Source: Sporodiniella umbellata (Eukaryota; Mucoromycota; Mucoromycetes; Mucorales; Rhizopodaceae). From it: 64,000 nt of DNA. The stretch spans positions 124,001 to 188,000 of the forward strand of contig JAIXMR010000004.1 in assembly GCA_025677835.1 (NCBI GenBank), in the 5' to 3' direction. Shown here in pieces: positions 50,218-63,309 of the stretch; the stretch's first letter is position 1; the number at the start of each line of letters is the position of its first letter. The translations under genes and the position numbers were made by a program. Under the pieces are notes generated by a model, which made no database searches, was not told the origin of the DNA, and worked only from the letters and a program-made list of their open reading frames with translations.

Positions 50218-51904
50218 AGTGAATTTAGGGGTGGCAACGAATCTGTATACACAAATCATTTACGAATCAAATTCAAGAGCTACGATTATTCCAAAGACTT
50301 GATTAATAAAATATAGAGTTGTAAGGATTCGTTGACAACCCTAAGTAAATCTCAGTATAATTATTTATTTATAGATGTGAAATAAAAAAGGGCACTGCTG
50401 ATTTGTTTAGATATAAACTCGTCTTATCGAAATTTCAAAATACGTTTCTAAGGATGTCTGGTAAACCAATGGTGAATTTGTATTTAAAATCGTATGTGTT
50501 AAGGAAAGTAAGGTGAAGGAGGGTGGAGGTGTAAAAGTAGATGGATGGGTGATTTTGGTAGACTATGTGCAGGTGCGAGATCGGACTCTGGAAACTGGGA
50601 TTGTTTTAATGTCGTCTTGCCTGGTCCCGTCAAAAGTTTAGAAAATTGTGCCATGATTTCGCTGACTTGGTTGTTGAAGTTAGTTAAGACACCTTCCAAT
50701 GGTATACAAGACTAAAGGTTGGTTCTATCTATTGAACAGGACTCTTAAACACAATCGAATTATAATACAATTATGAAGAACCTTAGCCCCATCGACGCTA
50801 AACTGACTGGAGACCTCGAGAAGGATGAAAAGTATTAAACCGATAATTTTGCGAACAATAAAAGATCGAATTTTCTGAATTCTATTCTATATCAAACTCT
50901 TTGGGCTTTTATTAATGATAACTCCCGTTTGTTATTAATAAATGACTTCTGACTTTTTCTCTGAAAATTTTAATTTATCTTCTGGTGCCAGTTTATACGA
51001 GTGGGGTTTTCAGTCGCCTTAGTTCCGTATTGAAATTGAGAGAAGTTAACGTTATCTTATAACAGAATCTTTCATCTTAAAATAATTGTTTACCTCCTCA
51101 AAAATATCTAATTGGCATTAGCGTACAGTCTCAGTAACCATAGTTGGAAATTTTCAACTTCTAACTTGGAGAGACATCTTGACTTTAATTAAATATCTAT
51201 AAGTCTTGATTCTTAAATACATCATTGTGTCAAGCCACTGAAAAACCTTCAGTTTATTGTTAAATTTTAAATGAAATCACCCTATAATATTGAGAGGATA
51301 CTTAAAGTTGACCTCATTGAGGAACGATTCAAGTTGTCTCAATGAGAATCGATGGTTAAATAAGAACAAGAAATAATATCCAAAGGATATACATGTCTTA
51401 ACAGATAGATCTAGTAAAAAGAATAATTTTTTTCTGAAATAATCCAAGATTTCGAAACTTTATTTAACTTCTAATGGAGTTATTGTTTTCTAAAATATAT
51501 GAAACTTCTTTTGAGGGCTTATCGTTGCTCAATATCTTGTTTCTTTATAACAAAATTAGTTTGTCACATAATATTCTTTTTACTATATTCATAATTTTAT
51601 CTGAAAAAACTATTTCCAAAACTTACAACATATATTTTGTTTTTAAAAAAAAGAATTAAATAAAGAGGTGACGCAGTTATTTAAACCAGCATTGCTGGCC
51701 AAATACTACAAAAAATTAAGTGAACACTAGTAGGCAGAAAATAGTTAAAAACTTAATAATTTTAGGACGTTTCTCATTTCTTAGATTTAGTGGCTATTTG
51801 AAATGATTACTCTTTATTAAGGTAGTAGAATCTAAAATATACGAAACGTCTCTCTTGGGCTTGCTTTTCTTTTTTTCTTGATACTTTTATAATGAAAACT
51901 ACTC
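50218..51904. other. AT-rich region
   Basis: No gene recognised. A short minus-strand frame (50699–50499) with Pro/His-rich end is not convincing. Confidence 0.5.
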
Positions 51905-51921
51905 TTTTTTATATAGCAACT

Positions 51922-52515
51922 CTGGTGAATCTGGCGAATCTATTTTGGAATCTGGTGAATCTATTTTCGCGAGTCTTTGCCAATTGGGAATATGATGGTG
52001 AATCTGGTGAATCTGACGGTGAATCTGACGGTGAATCTGGCGAATCTGGTGAATCTAACGGTGAATCTGACGAATCTATTTTCGCGAGTCTTTGCCAATT
52101 GGGAATATGATGGTGAATCTGGCGAATCTATTTTCGCGAGCCTTTGCCAATTGGGAATATGATGGTGAATCTGGTGAATCTATTTTCGTGAGTCTTTGCC
52201 AATTGGGAATATGATGGTGAATCTGGTGAATCTGACGGTGAATCTGGCGAATCTGGCGAATCTGGTGAATCTAACGGTGAATTTGACGAATCTATTTTCG
52301 CGAGTCTTTGCCAATTGGGAATATGATGGTGAATCTGGTGAATCTGACGGTGAATCTGGCGAATCTGGCGAATCTGGTGAATCTAACGGTGAATCTGACG
52401 AATCTATTTTCGCGAGTCTTTGCCAATTGGGAATATGATGGTGAATCTGGTGAATCTGACGGTGAATCTGACGGTGAATCTGGCGAATCTGGCGAATCTG
52501 GTGATTCTGGTGAAT
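51922..52515. repeat. Nested 9-, 52- and 112-base minisatellite
   Basis: The basic unit is GAATCTGGT/C/GAC (9 bases). It is interrupted by a longer motif CTATTTTCGCGAGTCTTTGC followed by CAATTGGGAATATGATGG, which starts at 51961, 52076, 52128, 52180, 52292 and 52404, i.e. spacings of 115, 52, 52, 112 and 112. On the minus strand the right end reads SPDSPDSPDSPSDSPSD downstream of TKTVENILNSPES, a Ser/Pro/Asp repeat like that of the neighbouring zinc-finger family; on the plus strand it reads GESGESDGES. Confidence 0.9.
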
Positions 52516-52679
52516 TCAATATGTTTTCGACAGTTTTTGTTGAATGCAACTCGGACTCCAATGTGGCAACTAGTTCCAGAGCCGTGATTCGTTTCTCTTT
52601 AATTATTCAAAATATTTCTTCTTAAACTATTCGCCTATTCTGTCCCTTTTATTTAATCTTTTGCCTCGTTCTTACAGAT

Positions 52680-53150
52680 CCGCTTCGTTCGTAAGTTCTA
52701 TTATCCCGAAGTTCCTTTAAAAGCCCTTAATGCCACACTACTCCTTTCCAAAGTTGTGTCGATTTAAACCTGAACTTTTCCGGCTCTTCTCTTTCCCTGT
52801 TTGAAGGCACAGCTCTCACAATCTCAAGACAAGTATCTGAGGAATTGGAAAGCACTCCCACGTATCAACTCACTGAAAATTTCAAAAAGTTTAGGAGAAA
52901 CCCAAAGATACGCCTTGGGGAAATGGACAACACCAGAGAGGATCAACAAACCAATTATCCCTTATCTCAAGAAACACTCAACTGAAACAACATTGGTTGA
53001 CAACTCGATGCACTAATATCACAGAAAACATAAGATTCCAAGCAAAAGTTGCTATAGAAATTTTTGAACAACTTCAATACGTCTTGGAAGAAGCAGACCA
53101 TAGAAGAGCGTTGCAAATAATCGTATTTATTTCTTATCTTATGACTTATA
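52680..53150 (+). pseudogene. Decayed coding debris, unassigned
   Basis: The plus strand keeps protein-like patches in two frames: LFEGTALTISRQVSEELEST, ENFKKFRRNPKIRLGEMDNT and, after stops, TENIRFQAKVAIEIFEQLQY then VLEEADHRRALQ. The frame changes near 52980 and stops occur at about 52980–53000. The pattern recalls accessory/recombinase-type ORFs of Mucorales mobile elements, but I cannot name the family. Not functional as read. Confidence 0.4.
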
Positions 53151-53333
53151 TACATTTTGACAATTATTTTCAGTATTTTTTTTCAGATATAGTGCTATTA
53201 GTTATATATTAGTCTCGTTAATTTATTATATATTCTTAGATATTTTCTTTTCTTAATATTTTATATGGCTTTAGTTTATTTATGTTTCAAAATATCTCAT
53301 TCCATTGCTTTTTCAAAGGTGGATGTGTATTCC

Positions 53334-53653
53334 TGTTACATACAGGCTTCGATTCAGACAATTGATAAGTCCTTGCTGTATTAATAATGTATCTAAAGAT
53401 AGTTCAGCTATGTTCTGAGACAAGAACATTCTGACAGGTCTCAGGTATCAGGTTTATAATCGATTCATTCATTACATATTTATTTATTCGACATCCAACC
53501 CAATGAGATTAAGATATACAACGTTACGAACTGTAGAAGATCTCAAAATAAGATTATCCGTTATAGATATCTTGCTTATTGGTTATATAAGCACTTCTAT
53601 TGTTATGTTGAATAAAGACAGAATATTTTTATGATAGTCAGCTAGTCTGATCA
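53334..53653 (+). mobile_element. Candidate solo LTR, copy 1
   Basis: A segment beginning TGTTACATACAGG and ending near CTGATCA matches, in reverse complement, 61164–61422 over most of its length (for example AATTGTCTGAATCGAAGCCT and AATGTTCTTGT are shared). TG...CA ends and an AATAAAG motif near the 3' end are typical of long terminal repeats. No internal retrotransposon sequence adjoins it, so I call it a solo LTR. Exact ends and target-site duplication are not established. Confidence 0.55.
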
Positions 53654-55732
53654 CTTTTGTTTTTGTTTTATAATTTTTTATTTTTCGTATATCTCGTTTG
53701 TTGCTTGATAACACAATTCCGATAACATTTTTTTCTTTATATTATAAACTAATTATAATGACATTTATTATATATATGTATTCTTACTATTTTACATAAC
53801 GTACAGCTTGTACCAATTTTTATTAATTTTGAATCTAAGAAATAGTAAAGAGTAAGACTCAATGAAGTTAAAAAAGAAACAAGAAACTAAGCGTTTTGCA
53901 ACGACTGGACGGAATATCATGCTATAAAAAAATCGAATTCTAAGAAATAAAGAAAAGAATTTAGAAAAGTCTTTTATTAAACAATCTGAGTCGTTTCTCA
54001 TAGGAATTCCTAGGCTTCAAATTCAATATGAAAAACATGCAGATATCATTCCCAGGGAAGAAGATCTCAAAACTCATGGTTTAGACCAAAAAAACAATAA
54101 AAGCTACGCCTCACCAATATAGCTGTCGACGGTATGCCAGTATGATGGGAAGATGACTTCCAAGATCCCAGCCATCGGAGAAGCTAAGAAAACAATTACA
54201 CATGCCTTATCTCACAAAAAAAAAAAAAAAAAGAAAAAAGAAAAGGTACAGAATACGTAGACAGCTTCGCTTTATATTCACGCCCGAAAGGCTTCTAATT
54301 TAACTCACTCGCACTTGATTTTATATAAAGTAAAAAAATAGAAAAAAAGCTTTTTTTCTCTTGATTTATACACATTATGTATTTCTTCGCTTTTTTTGAA
54401 CGTGTAAAAAACATATTCCTCTTTTACAATATGTCTCGCATCTTTTTTTTCTCAATATAATCAGTAAACTCGTTTTTGAGCGTTTAATTCAAAAGAAAGG
54501 ATCGGGACGGTATCCCATATTAGAACCATTGATTGTATGTTTATAAAGAAAGGTTTATCATGATAAGTACCAGCTCAGCAAATTGAAGTCGTTTTTGGCT
54601 TTTTCGCAATTCTGAGAACTTACACCCTGACACTTGAATTTTTAAATGATAAAAAAAGGAACTTTTTTCCATTTTCTTTTTCAAAAGTGTGTTGTAGCTT
54701 GAGGTACAAATGTATGGAGTAGTTTGAGCTGCGGTATATCATTATAAACTTGAAGAATCAATTGTGACAAGCCTATCCCTTATTTTGCTTTAAAGATTGT
54801 AATTTGCTTGAGTGTAATTGGCAGTGTTTTTTTACGTAAAATACTCCGGGTTATATATCCTTATCGATTGTATATCATTTGATTCACTGAGATAGTGTTA
54901 GCTTATGAGTTTTGAGACAATTTTCTTTTACTGTTTGAGGAATTGATAAGTTGTCTACCTATGGGTACAGTGATGCCTTGTAATTTTTTAAGGCTTGGCT
55001 TGAATCTGATAGTATTCGCCATAACCTATGAGTAGATCAAACTAAATACACGCATACATATGGTAAAGAGTATTGGTTGAGTAAAGCAGAAGAAAGGATG
55101 TTTGTAGTAAAAAGAGAGAAAGCTCAATAGAAACAGACAAAAAAACAAAGTCGGGGATAGGGTAATCATAGTAAGCAATTTCAATATTTTGTGTTTTTTT
55201 TCTGCTCTTTTTATGTCTTTAAAATTTGAAATAAATGCTATTATGATATAAAAGGTCAACAAGTTAATTGAACAACCATAATCTAACAAAACAGTTTGTG
55301 TTATTCGAATGGGGAATGATATGCACTGCAATTTTTTTTATCTATACTCCTTGATGGAGTCTTTTCTTTTTTTAAAAAAAAACCCAAAGCCACACAAGAT
55401 TGCTAAAGGATCGCGAGTAAATGCAAATGTACTATAGATGTATACATAATCCCAGCACTGGATTTGTTATGATCGTTTTGGTGTATGCTAAAAATGTAGT
55501 GTTTATTATGTTTTGTTTTAGTGCAAGTTAAAAGTATGTATACGGCTAGAGAAGTTTGGAAGGATCTTGAGATAAAAGCAATGGGATTCACTGTGTTAGT
55601 TTTCTAAAAAAAGAAATCAGAGCGGGAAGAAGAGAACTAAGGCGATTTTTAAGAAAAATGGAATTTAAAAACAAATATAGGAAATGTGTACAAAAGTAAA
55701 GCGATTAGAGGAATATACATAAGAAAAAAAAA
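53654..55732. other. AT-rich intergenic region
   Basis: No gene recognised. Contains a diverged copy of part of the palindrome arm (54195–54285, separate entry) and the presumed 3' UTR of the demethylase gene at its right end. Confidence 0.5.
54195..54285 (-). repeat. Third, diverged copy of a piece of the palindrome arm
   Basis: The sequence ATGCCTTATCTCAC, an A run, then ACAGAATACGTAGACAGCTT matches the arm segment at 46511–46580 (ATGCCTTATCTCAC ... TAGAATGTGTAGACAGCTT) and its mirror at about 39350–39415. The similarity ends soon after, in TTCG[CG]T. Confidence 0.7.
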
Positions 55733-58007
<2,275 letters not shown>

Positions 58008-58303
58008 AGTATGCTCTATTTTTTTTCCCCAACAATAAAAAAAAAGCTAGTCAAAAGAGATAATAGCTGAAAGTAAAGACAGGGAAAAGAAAAAATTGAA
58101 AAGAAAGAGCAAAAAAAAAAATTAAATTCAAACATGTACTTAAAGCAGCAGGAGCACAAAGGAATAGGGAAGACAGAGGCTTATCATCACATAATTACCA
58201 TATTAGGAATTTTCTCGAATGAACAGGCGCTGTTTAAGATTCTGTCTTTTCTCCTCTTCTGTGCTTTTTTTAATTTGCCGGAAAAACAGAAATAAAAGTA
58301 AAA
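58008..58303. promoter_or_regulatory. Divergent promoter region, demethylase / SDF2-like gene
   Basis: 296 bases between outward-facing starts. It has two A runs (58037–58045, 58112–58121) and otherwise no coding sequence. Confidence 0.5.
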
Positions 58304-59153
58304 ATGAAGTTTGTGTCTTTACTCTCTGTTCTCTCTCTGCCTTTGTTGTTTGTTTTGGCAGAGAAGCCTCAAGAAGGTAGAATTAATGCACGCTTACCAA
58401 ATGCATAGCTACAGAATAACTCAATAACGTATACAAAGGTTTTGAAAAGGTTTCTTGTGCCAGCATAATTAAGCTAGGAAACAATGTCAACGGTTTCAAA
58501 CTTCACTCTCACAGCGTAACATATGGTCAGTAGACGCTTTTATATGTCCAATTTTTTTGTTTTGATTTTCTAAATACTCTGTTTTTCAGGAAGCGGTTCA
58601 GGTCAACAATCAGTAACTGGATTTCCAGAATCAAACGACGCCAACAGCTTTTGGATTATCAAAGGCGCATTTGGGCATGTCTGTAATAGAGGGTACAGTT
58701 TAGCATCATTCTCTTCGTAGCAATCACTAAGAATTCCACGAATTTTTTCTTCAGAGAACCTGTTCCTTGTGGTTCCATCATCCGTTTGAAACATGCCAAT
58801 ACCAAAGGATATCTTCATAGCCATCTTCACTCTTCACCACTTTCTAAACAACAAGAAGTTAGCTGTTTCGATGGCGAAGATGAAGGCGATGATTGGGAAG
58901 TAAAATGTTCAGGTACTCATTGGTTACGCGAAGAGCCTGTTCAATTAGTACACAAACAAACATCGGCTTATTTGACTGGGTCTGAAAGCCATACATTTGG
59001 GCAGCCTATTCCTGGTCAGATTGAGATTGCTGCTTACAAAAGTTCTTCTAAGCATTCACGTTGGGTTGCCCAAGTAAGGTTATACATTGAAAAAACTGCA
59101 CAGAACTAATAATATCTTTGTTTTATTAGGAGGGCGTTTATTTTTCCTCATAA
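58304..59153 (+). CDS. SDF2-like MIR-domain protein of the ER lumen
   Basis: Five exons: 58304–58376, 58439–58525, 58590–58692, 58755–59073 and 59130–59153; 201 residues. It begins with a signal peptide (MKFVSLLSVLSLPLLFVLAE) and then three MIR repeats: CASIIKLGNNVNGFKLHSHS with GSGSGQQSVTGFPE, the second with VPCGSIIRLKHANTKGYLHS and SPLSKQQEVSCF, and the third with VQLVHKQTSAYLTGSESHTF. Length and motif order match SDF2, which works with ER Hsp40/BiP or with protein O-mannosyltransferases. No HDEL-type retention signal is encoded; the protein ends EGVYFSS, so retention would need a partner. The last exon is only 24 bases, supported by the family-like end (WVAQEGVYF). Confidence 0.93.
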
Positions 59154-59545
59154 GCTAGCTTTTTCTCTCGTGTCCAGACTAGAACAAACACAGCTTTTTT
59201 TTTAGATGTTTTATTAACACTTTTTTTTTTTTGGTTTTGAAATAAAATTATAAACTCAATCATATTCTCATGTACTTTCTAATAGTCTTTTAGAATTATG
59301 GACTGTGTATGTCGATCTCTGCTGTACAAAAAACAATGTCAATTCGCTGTTATTCGAATAAAATAACGAGCAGCAAACATGCATTGTTTGTTGTGTTCTG
59401 GGGTATCACTGATATATTGCGCAACATCGACTGTATACCAAATTATTCAATGTCTATAGGAAAGTGTTTTTTTTTAAAGCTAGTAGTTCATAAGATTAGA
59501 GTATATCTACAACTGTTTGTACGTTTTGTTTTTTTTTATTAAGAA
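59154..59545. terminator. Convergent 3' region, SDF2-like gene and uL15m
   Basis: 392 bases between facing stop codons, with AATAAA-like sequences (near 59240) and T runs. No additional gene seen. Confidence 0.45.
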
Positions 59546-60465
59546 TTATAAGTCCTTAGCAAGATACCCACGGTTCTTTGGGTCATTGTAATACTCTAAA
59601 AAAATGACGATAAATGTAAATATCCAAAACAAAATAAGTCCGTGCTCAACTTACTGATATCCTCCTTTCTCAAGGGTTCAGCTAATTTAGGAAGTTGTGC
59701 AAACTTCTCTGGGTGAATCAAAGATCTCAATCCAAGTGAGTTGTAATAGCGTGTAACGATTTTTCCTCCTGCGCTTTCAACAGCTTCAATGGCCTTTTGT
59801 GATGCTCTGGATACTTCAATTTGAATTGGTAGCTTAAAGTTCTCAGCGCCCTTTTACATTGATCAATAAACTAACTTCTTTAATTTCAACAGGCTGAATA
59901 CTTACAACACTTAGCAATTTGACGCCGTCTTCGATCTTATGTATACAACGGCTGTCTAATAAATGTTTCATAGTGATAGGTTGAGAGGGGTCAATGCGAC
60001 CGGTTTCGATCCAGTGCTGAAGTTTATCCAAATTGACTTCTTGGTATTCTTTTCCATGACTAAATGGTAATAGAAAAGTTCAGAAAAACTTTTTCACTCT
60101 ATAGCCTTTTCTATATTTTACATGTTGTTGAAACCACGCTTAGGTAAGCTTCTTACTAAAGGAGTTTGACCACCTTCAAACCAAGGTACAGGACGTCCAT
60201 TACCTGCTCGGGCCTTTTGACCTTTGTGGCCTCTACCAGCTGTTTTTCCTTTACCGTAACCAGGACCACGACCTACACGGGTACGCTACTCGAATGCATT
60301 AGACGATCTAAACAAGGGTCTTTATCTCCCAATTACCTCAGAGACAGCACCAGCATTGTCGGACAAGTGGCCTAAATCGATAGGTCTCTTAAACTGTTTA
60401 ATAGTAGAAAAAGGGCGCAAAGCAATCGAAGCAGGTGTACGTGTTGTCAATAATGATCTAAGCAT
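59546..60465 (-). CDS. Mitochondrial large-subunit ribosomal protein uL15m (MRPL10/MRPL15)
   Basis: Five exons on the minus strand: 60465–60337, 60285–60122, 60059–59906, 59850–59655 and 59595–59546; 230 residues. The N terminus ([20 protein letters not shown]) is a mitochondrial import leader. The uL15 core shows [40 protein letters not shown] and [10 protein letters not shown], the rRNA-binding part, then the C-terminal domain with VEIDKLxxW-like [16 protein letters not shown] and [20 protein letters not shown]. This length and the C-terminal extension ([15 protein letters not shown]) fit mitochondrial rather than cytosolic or bacterial uL15. Confidence 0.94.
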
Positions 60466-61163
60466 AATGCCAAAATAAAAAAAGAGTACAAAGAATCACA
60501 AGGGGCTCAATTCAATTGAAAAAAAGTATTCAAAATTTTCAAGACAGCAGTCAAAATTCGATCTCAGGTTGTGTATCAAAAGGGATGAACAAAAACTTTA
60601 ATAAGCAAAACGCAACATAAATTCCTATTTGTCACATAAAATTTGAAATCATAAGCTTTTCTTCTTGATTTTGGGGATTATTGTCGAAATGTCTTACCTG
60701 TGTACGTAAAAAAAAAAAAAAGACCTGAATATAGCGACATGTACCTTTTTGTAGTATTAGATACATTTTTATAGGTATTGCTTTTGCTTGAATTGTATAT
60801 TGTGTTCTCCTTTTATATTTTAAAGTCTTTATTTCTCTTTCTAACAAAAGAAATCATATTCAAAAACTGAAAGGGCGCTGGAAATAAAACAAACCCTTTT
60901 ATTTTGTGAAATAAACAAAGGGGTGCTTGGCTGCTAGCTACTAACGGCTTGGGTCGAAATCAAATGTTATATAGATATCCTGACTTTTTAAATCTGTCAC
61001 AAATGTTATATTGTATTGTGGAAGCTTACAAACAAAGTTCCTTTACAAGAGATGCGGTTGTGAGTACGTTGTGCTAGACAGGGGTGGGGTTTTGAGCGCA
61101 TCCCTCCTTCTCCTTTTTTGACTGCAGAGGTGCTATATATACTTTTCTAAAAGAAAAATTGAG
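60466..61163. other. Intergenic region
   Basis: Promoter of uL15m on the left; no gene seen. One A run at about 60707–60721. Confidence 0.5.
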
Positions 61164-61422
61164 TGATCGTTCATGATGAGTAGACTGTCTGCGTTTGATT
61201 ATATATTCATTAAGAAAGACATCTATGCTGTGTTGAGATCTTCTATAGTTTATAGCGATGTATATCCTAATCCTTGGGCTAGATGTCGGAGTCGACTATA
61301 AATCTGATACCTAAGAACCTGTCAAAATGTTCTTGTATGGGGACACAGCTGAACTGTTTTTATGTACATCATTAGTACAACAAGGATTTATCAATTGTCT
61401 GAATCGAAGCCTGCATGTAACA
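61164..61422 (-). mobile_element. Candidate solo LTR, copy 2 (inverted relative to copy 1)
   Basis: Reads on the minus strand TGTTACATGCAGGCTTCG..., aligning along its length to the copy at 53334–53653, including TATCAATTGTCTGAATCGAA, AACCTGTCA[AG]AATGTTCTTG and TTGAGATCTTCTA. It is shorter because of indels at the far end. No retrotransposon interior lies beside it. Confidence 0.55.
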
Positions 61423-61479
61423 AAAAGGATGGAAGTCCGTAAGCTATCGTTGTTCGTAATTTTTAATTGAAATAAAAAG

Positions 61480-62043
61480 TTGGTCCTCAACTCTTCTTTT
61501 GTAGAAACTGACATTCAAGTGATTCAATACATAAATGATTTGTACCTACCTGAGAATTCTCAGAATACTAGTGTTTATGACATGAAGCCAGTATCTACGG
61601 TGAAAACGTATAATACGGTGAGAAAGCATACAGATATATTTGAAAACAAGTCGATTTTATCTTTCTCAAGAAGGTGTTCAAATGCTCGTTTATCATTCTT
61701 AAGAGCCCAGAAAAAACGAAATAGTATTCAAGTAAGATATTGTGATGTTATGGATGAACAGTTTTATAGTAAGCTCAAATATTGGAGTAGTTAAAGTATT
61801 TTGTTTACCAATTTCTTGGTAGATGACACAAAATCAGCTATTTGCCAATTTTTATCCCTATATCAGGAGTCAATCAAGAATTTAAAGCGAAATCGGGCTG
61901 AGATAGTGGAATATGCTTGTAAGCCTCCTTCAAGTAATAAAAATAAAAGCAGAGCTAGACTTTTGCAGAAAAGAGTGGTCAACTTGCAAAATCGCTCCTT
62001 AACAACCACTCATCAGTCTTTGCCAGACTATTTCTTTCAATAG
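61480..62043 (+). pseudogene. Unassigned frame interrupted by one stop
   Basis: One frame stays open for 188 codons except for TAA at 61792–61794. It encodes ETDIQVIQYINDLYLPENSQ, then basic sequence (SFSRRCSNARLSFLRAQKKR) and, past the stop, SAICQFLSLYQESIKNLKRN and RARLLQKRVVNLQNRSLTTT. There is no good ATG at its beginning. I do not recognise the family; given the neighbouring LTR and transposase relics it may be mobile-element debris. Confidence 0.35.
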
Positions 62044-62572
62044 AATAAAAAACCTGCCTTCTTCAACGAAAGGTTGAATTTACTTTTCATAAATTTACAA
62101 ACAGTGCAGCGAGTAAATTTAAGGTCATGAAATTGTTTCAACAAATGCCCAGTCACTTCTACGACAGGAATAGATAGATTAGCACCAATACAGTTGACAA
62201 CAGTCATTTTATGATTTTCGGCCAAGGTACATATTCGGCATTTTTTTTAGTATTGTCGAAAATGGTGTCAGGGCACACACTATACTGCTTAGCCCATCTG
62301 TGTGTTGTTTAAATGTGAATACCCAAGTGCTTCACTGCACTTATACACTTTTCAATCTCCAGATAAAAAAACCGAGCTTTATCCTGGACAGTATAACGCA
62401 CACAATCCCATTTTGCGTTTGTCTCCTTCATATGAGTATCCTTATCTTTTGAATTTTCTATTAACATACGAGAAACTAAAGAAGATTCACTCGAGGACAT
62501 GGTTTGCATGTATTTACTATGAGTGATAAGTGTCTCAATCACAAATTCATTCTCATCAACAGTGTTATTCAT
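62037..62572 (-). mobile_element. Decayed Tc1/mariner-type transposase, N-terminal part
   Basis: On the minus strand, ARFFYLEIEKCISAVKHLGI is followed, after a stop, by HRWAKQYSVCPDTIFDNTKK and, in another frame, VVEVTGHLLKQFHDLKFTRC then KFMKSKFNLSLKKAGF. This is the two-part helix–turn–helix region that precedes the DDE domain in Mucorales Tc1-like transposases (pattern: AxxLGIxxRTAxRWxxQY ... ISLKKA). The catalytic DDE domain is missing and stops or frame changes break the remainder, so the copy is inactive. Confidence 0.72.
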
Positions 62573-63309
62573 GGGCTCAGGACCACCTTTCTCATCAGCA
62601 ACAGTCCCATGTTCATCTTTGTAAAAAATATCGTACTCTTGTTTAATTAGTAAAGTATTCGAAAAACAAAAGAAATATCAAGGAGAGAATACCCACCTTG
62701 TATCTATACTCTTTCGGTGTCAAGAATTAGTTAGGGTGATATAGTTTCTAAAAATATGACTGAGTGACATTTTTTTTAGTTGGCCAGCAACATTGATTTT
62801 GGCTGGCTAATGACATCATTCTTCATTGACTAGTAACATTGATTTTGATTGGCTGCGACATTACTTGTTGTAAAGACTGCAAATCGAGTAGCTCATTTTT
62901 GCGTTTGACTACACAGCCCACATTTGTACAAGGTAAAAACACTTGTTTTAGATACGCGTAAAGAAAAACCAAAAAATTAGGCTGGTTTCTTTTTAACGAA
63001 TTTGTTTATGGACTACAAGGAAACATGCGTCATTTTTTGAATATGTTGTATATGATCTAAATGGCACTCATAGTTGTGTTACTATGTGATGATTGGTTTA
63101 CAGTACACATTGTCGTTCATTCAAATCTTGCCTCTATTTTTTTTTTTTTTCCTTTTTCAGTTGATTTTGAAAGTAAACTTCCAAGAAGTTTTGAATTGAG
63201 TTTTTCTCCTATTTCTTTCTATTTGCTTTTTGTCAGACAGAAATTAAAACGAAATTCCATCGATATACACACTAGACAGAATACGCACATTCATAATATT
63301 GTTTGTTGT
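62573..63309. other. Intergenic region with a short direct duplication
   Basis: The phrase AACATTGATTTTGRYTGGCT occurs at about 62788 and 62838 in direct orientation, about 50 bases apart. A T run lies at 63138–63149. The rest holds the promoter and 5' leader of the DENND6-like gene; an upstream in-frame stretch with low-complexity sequence is not part of the protein. Confidence 0.45.

Noticed and set aside
49933..50316. Plus-strand 127-codon frame over the 33-base minisatellite
   Set aside because: It is open only because the repeat period is a multiple of three; no non-repeat domain is attached.
63061..63309. Upstream start (ATG 63061) for the DENND6-like protein
   Set aside because: The added sequence passes through a T run and is hydrophobic low complexity with no family similarity.
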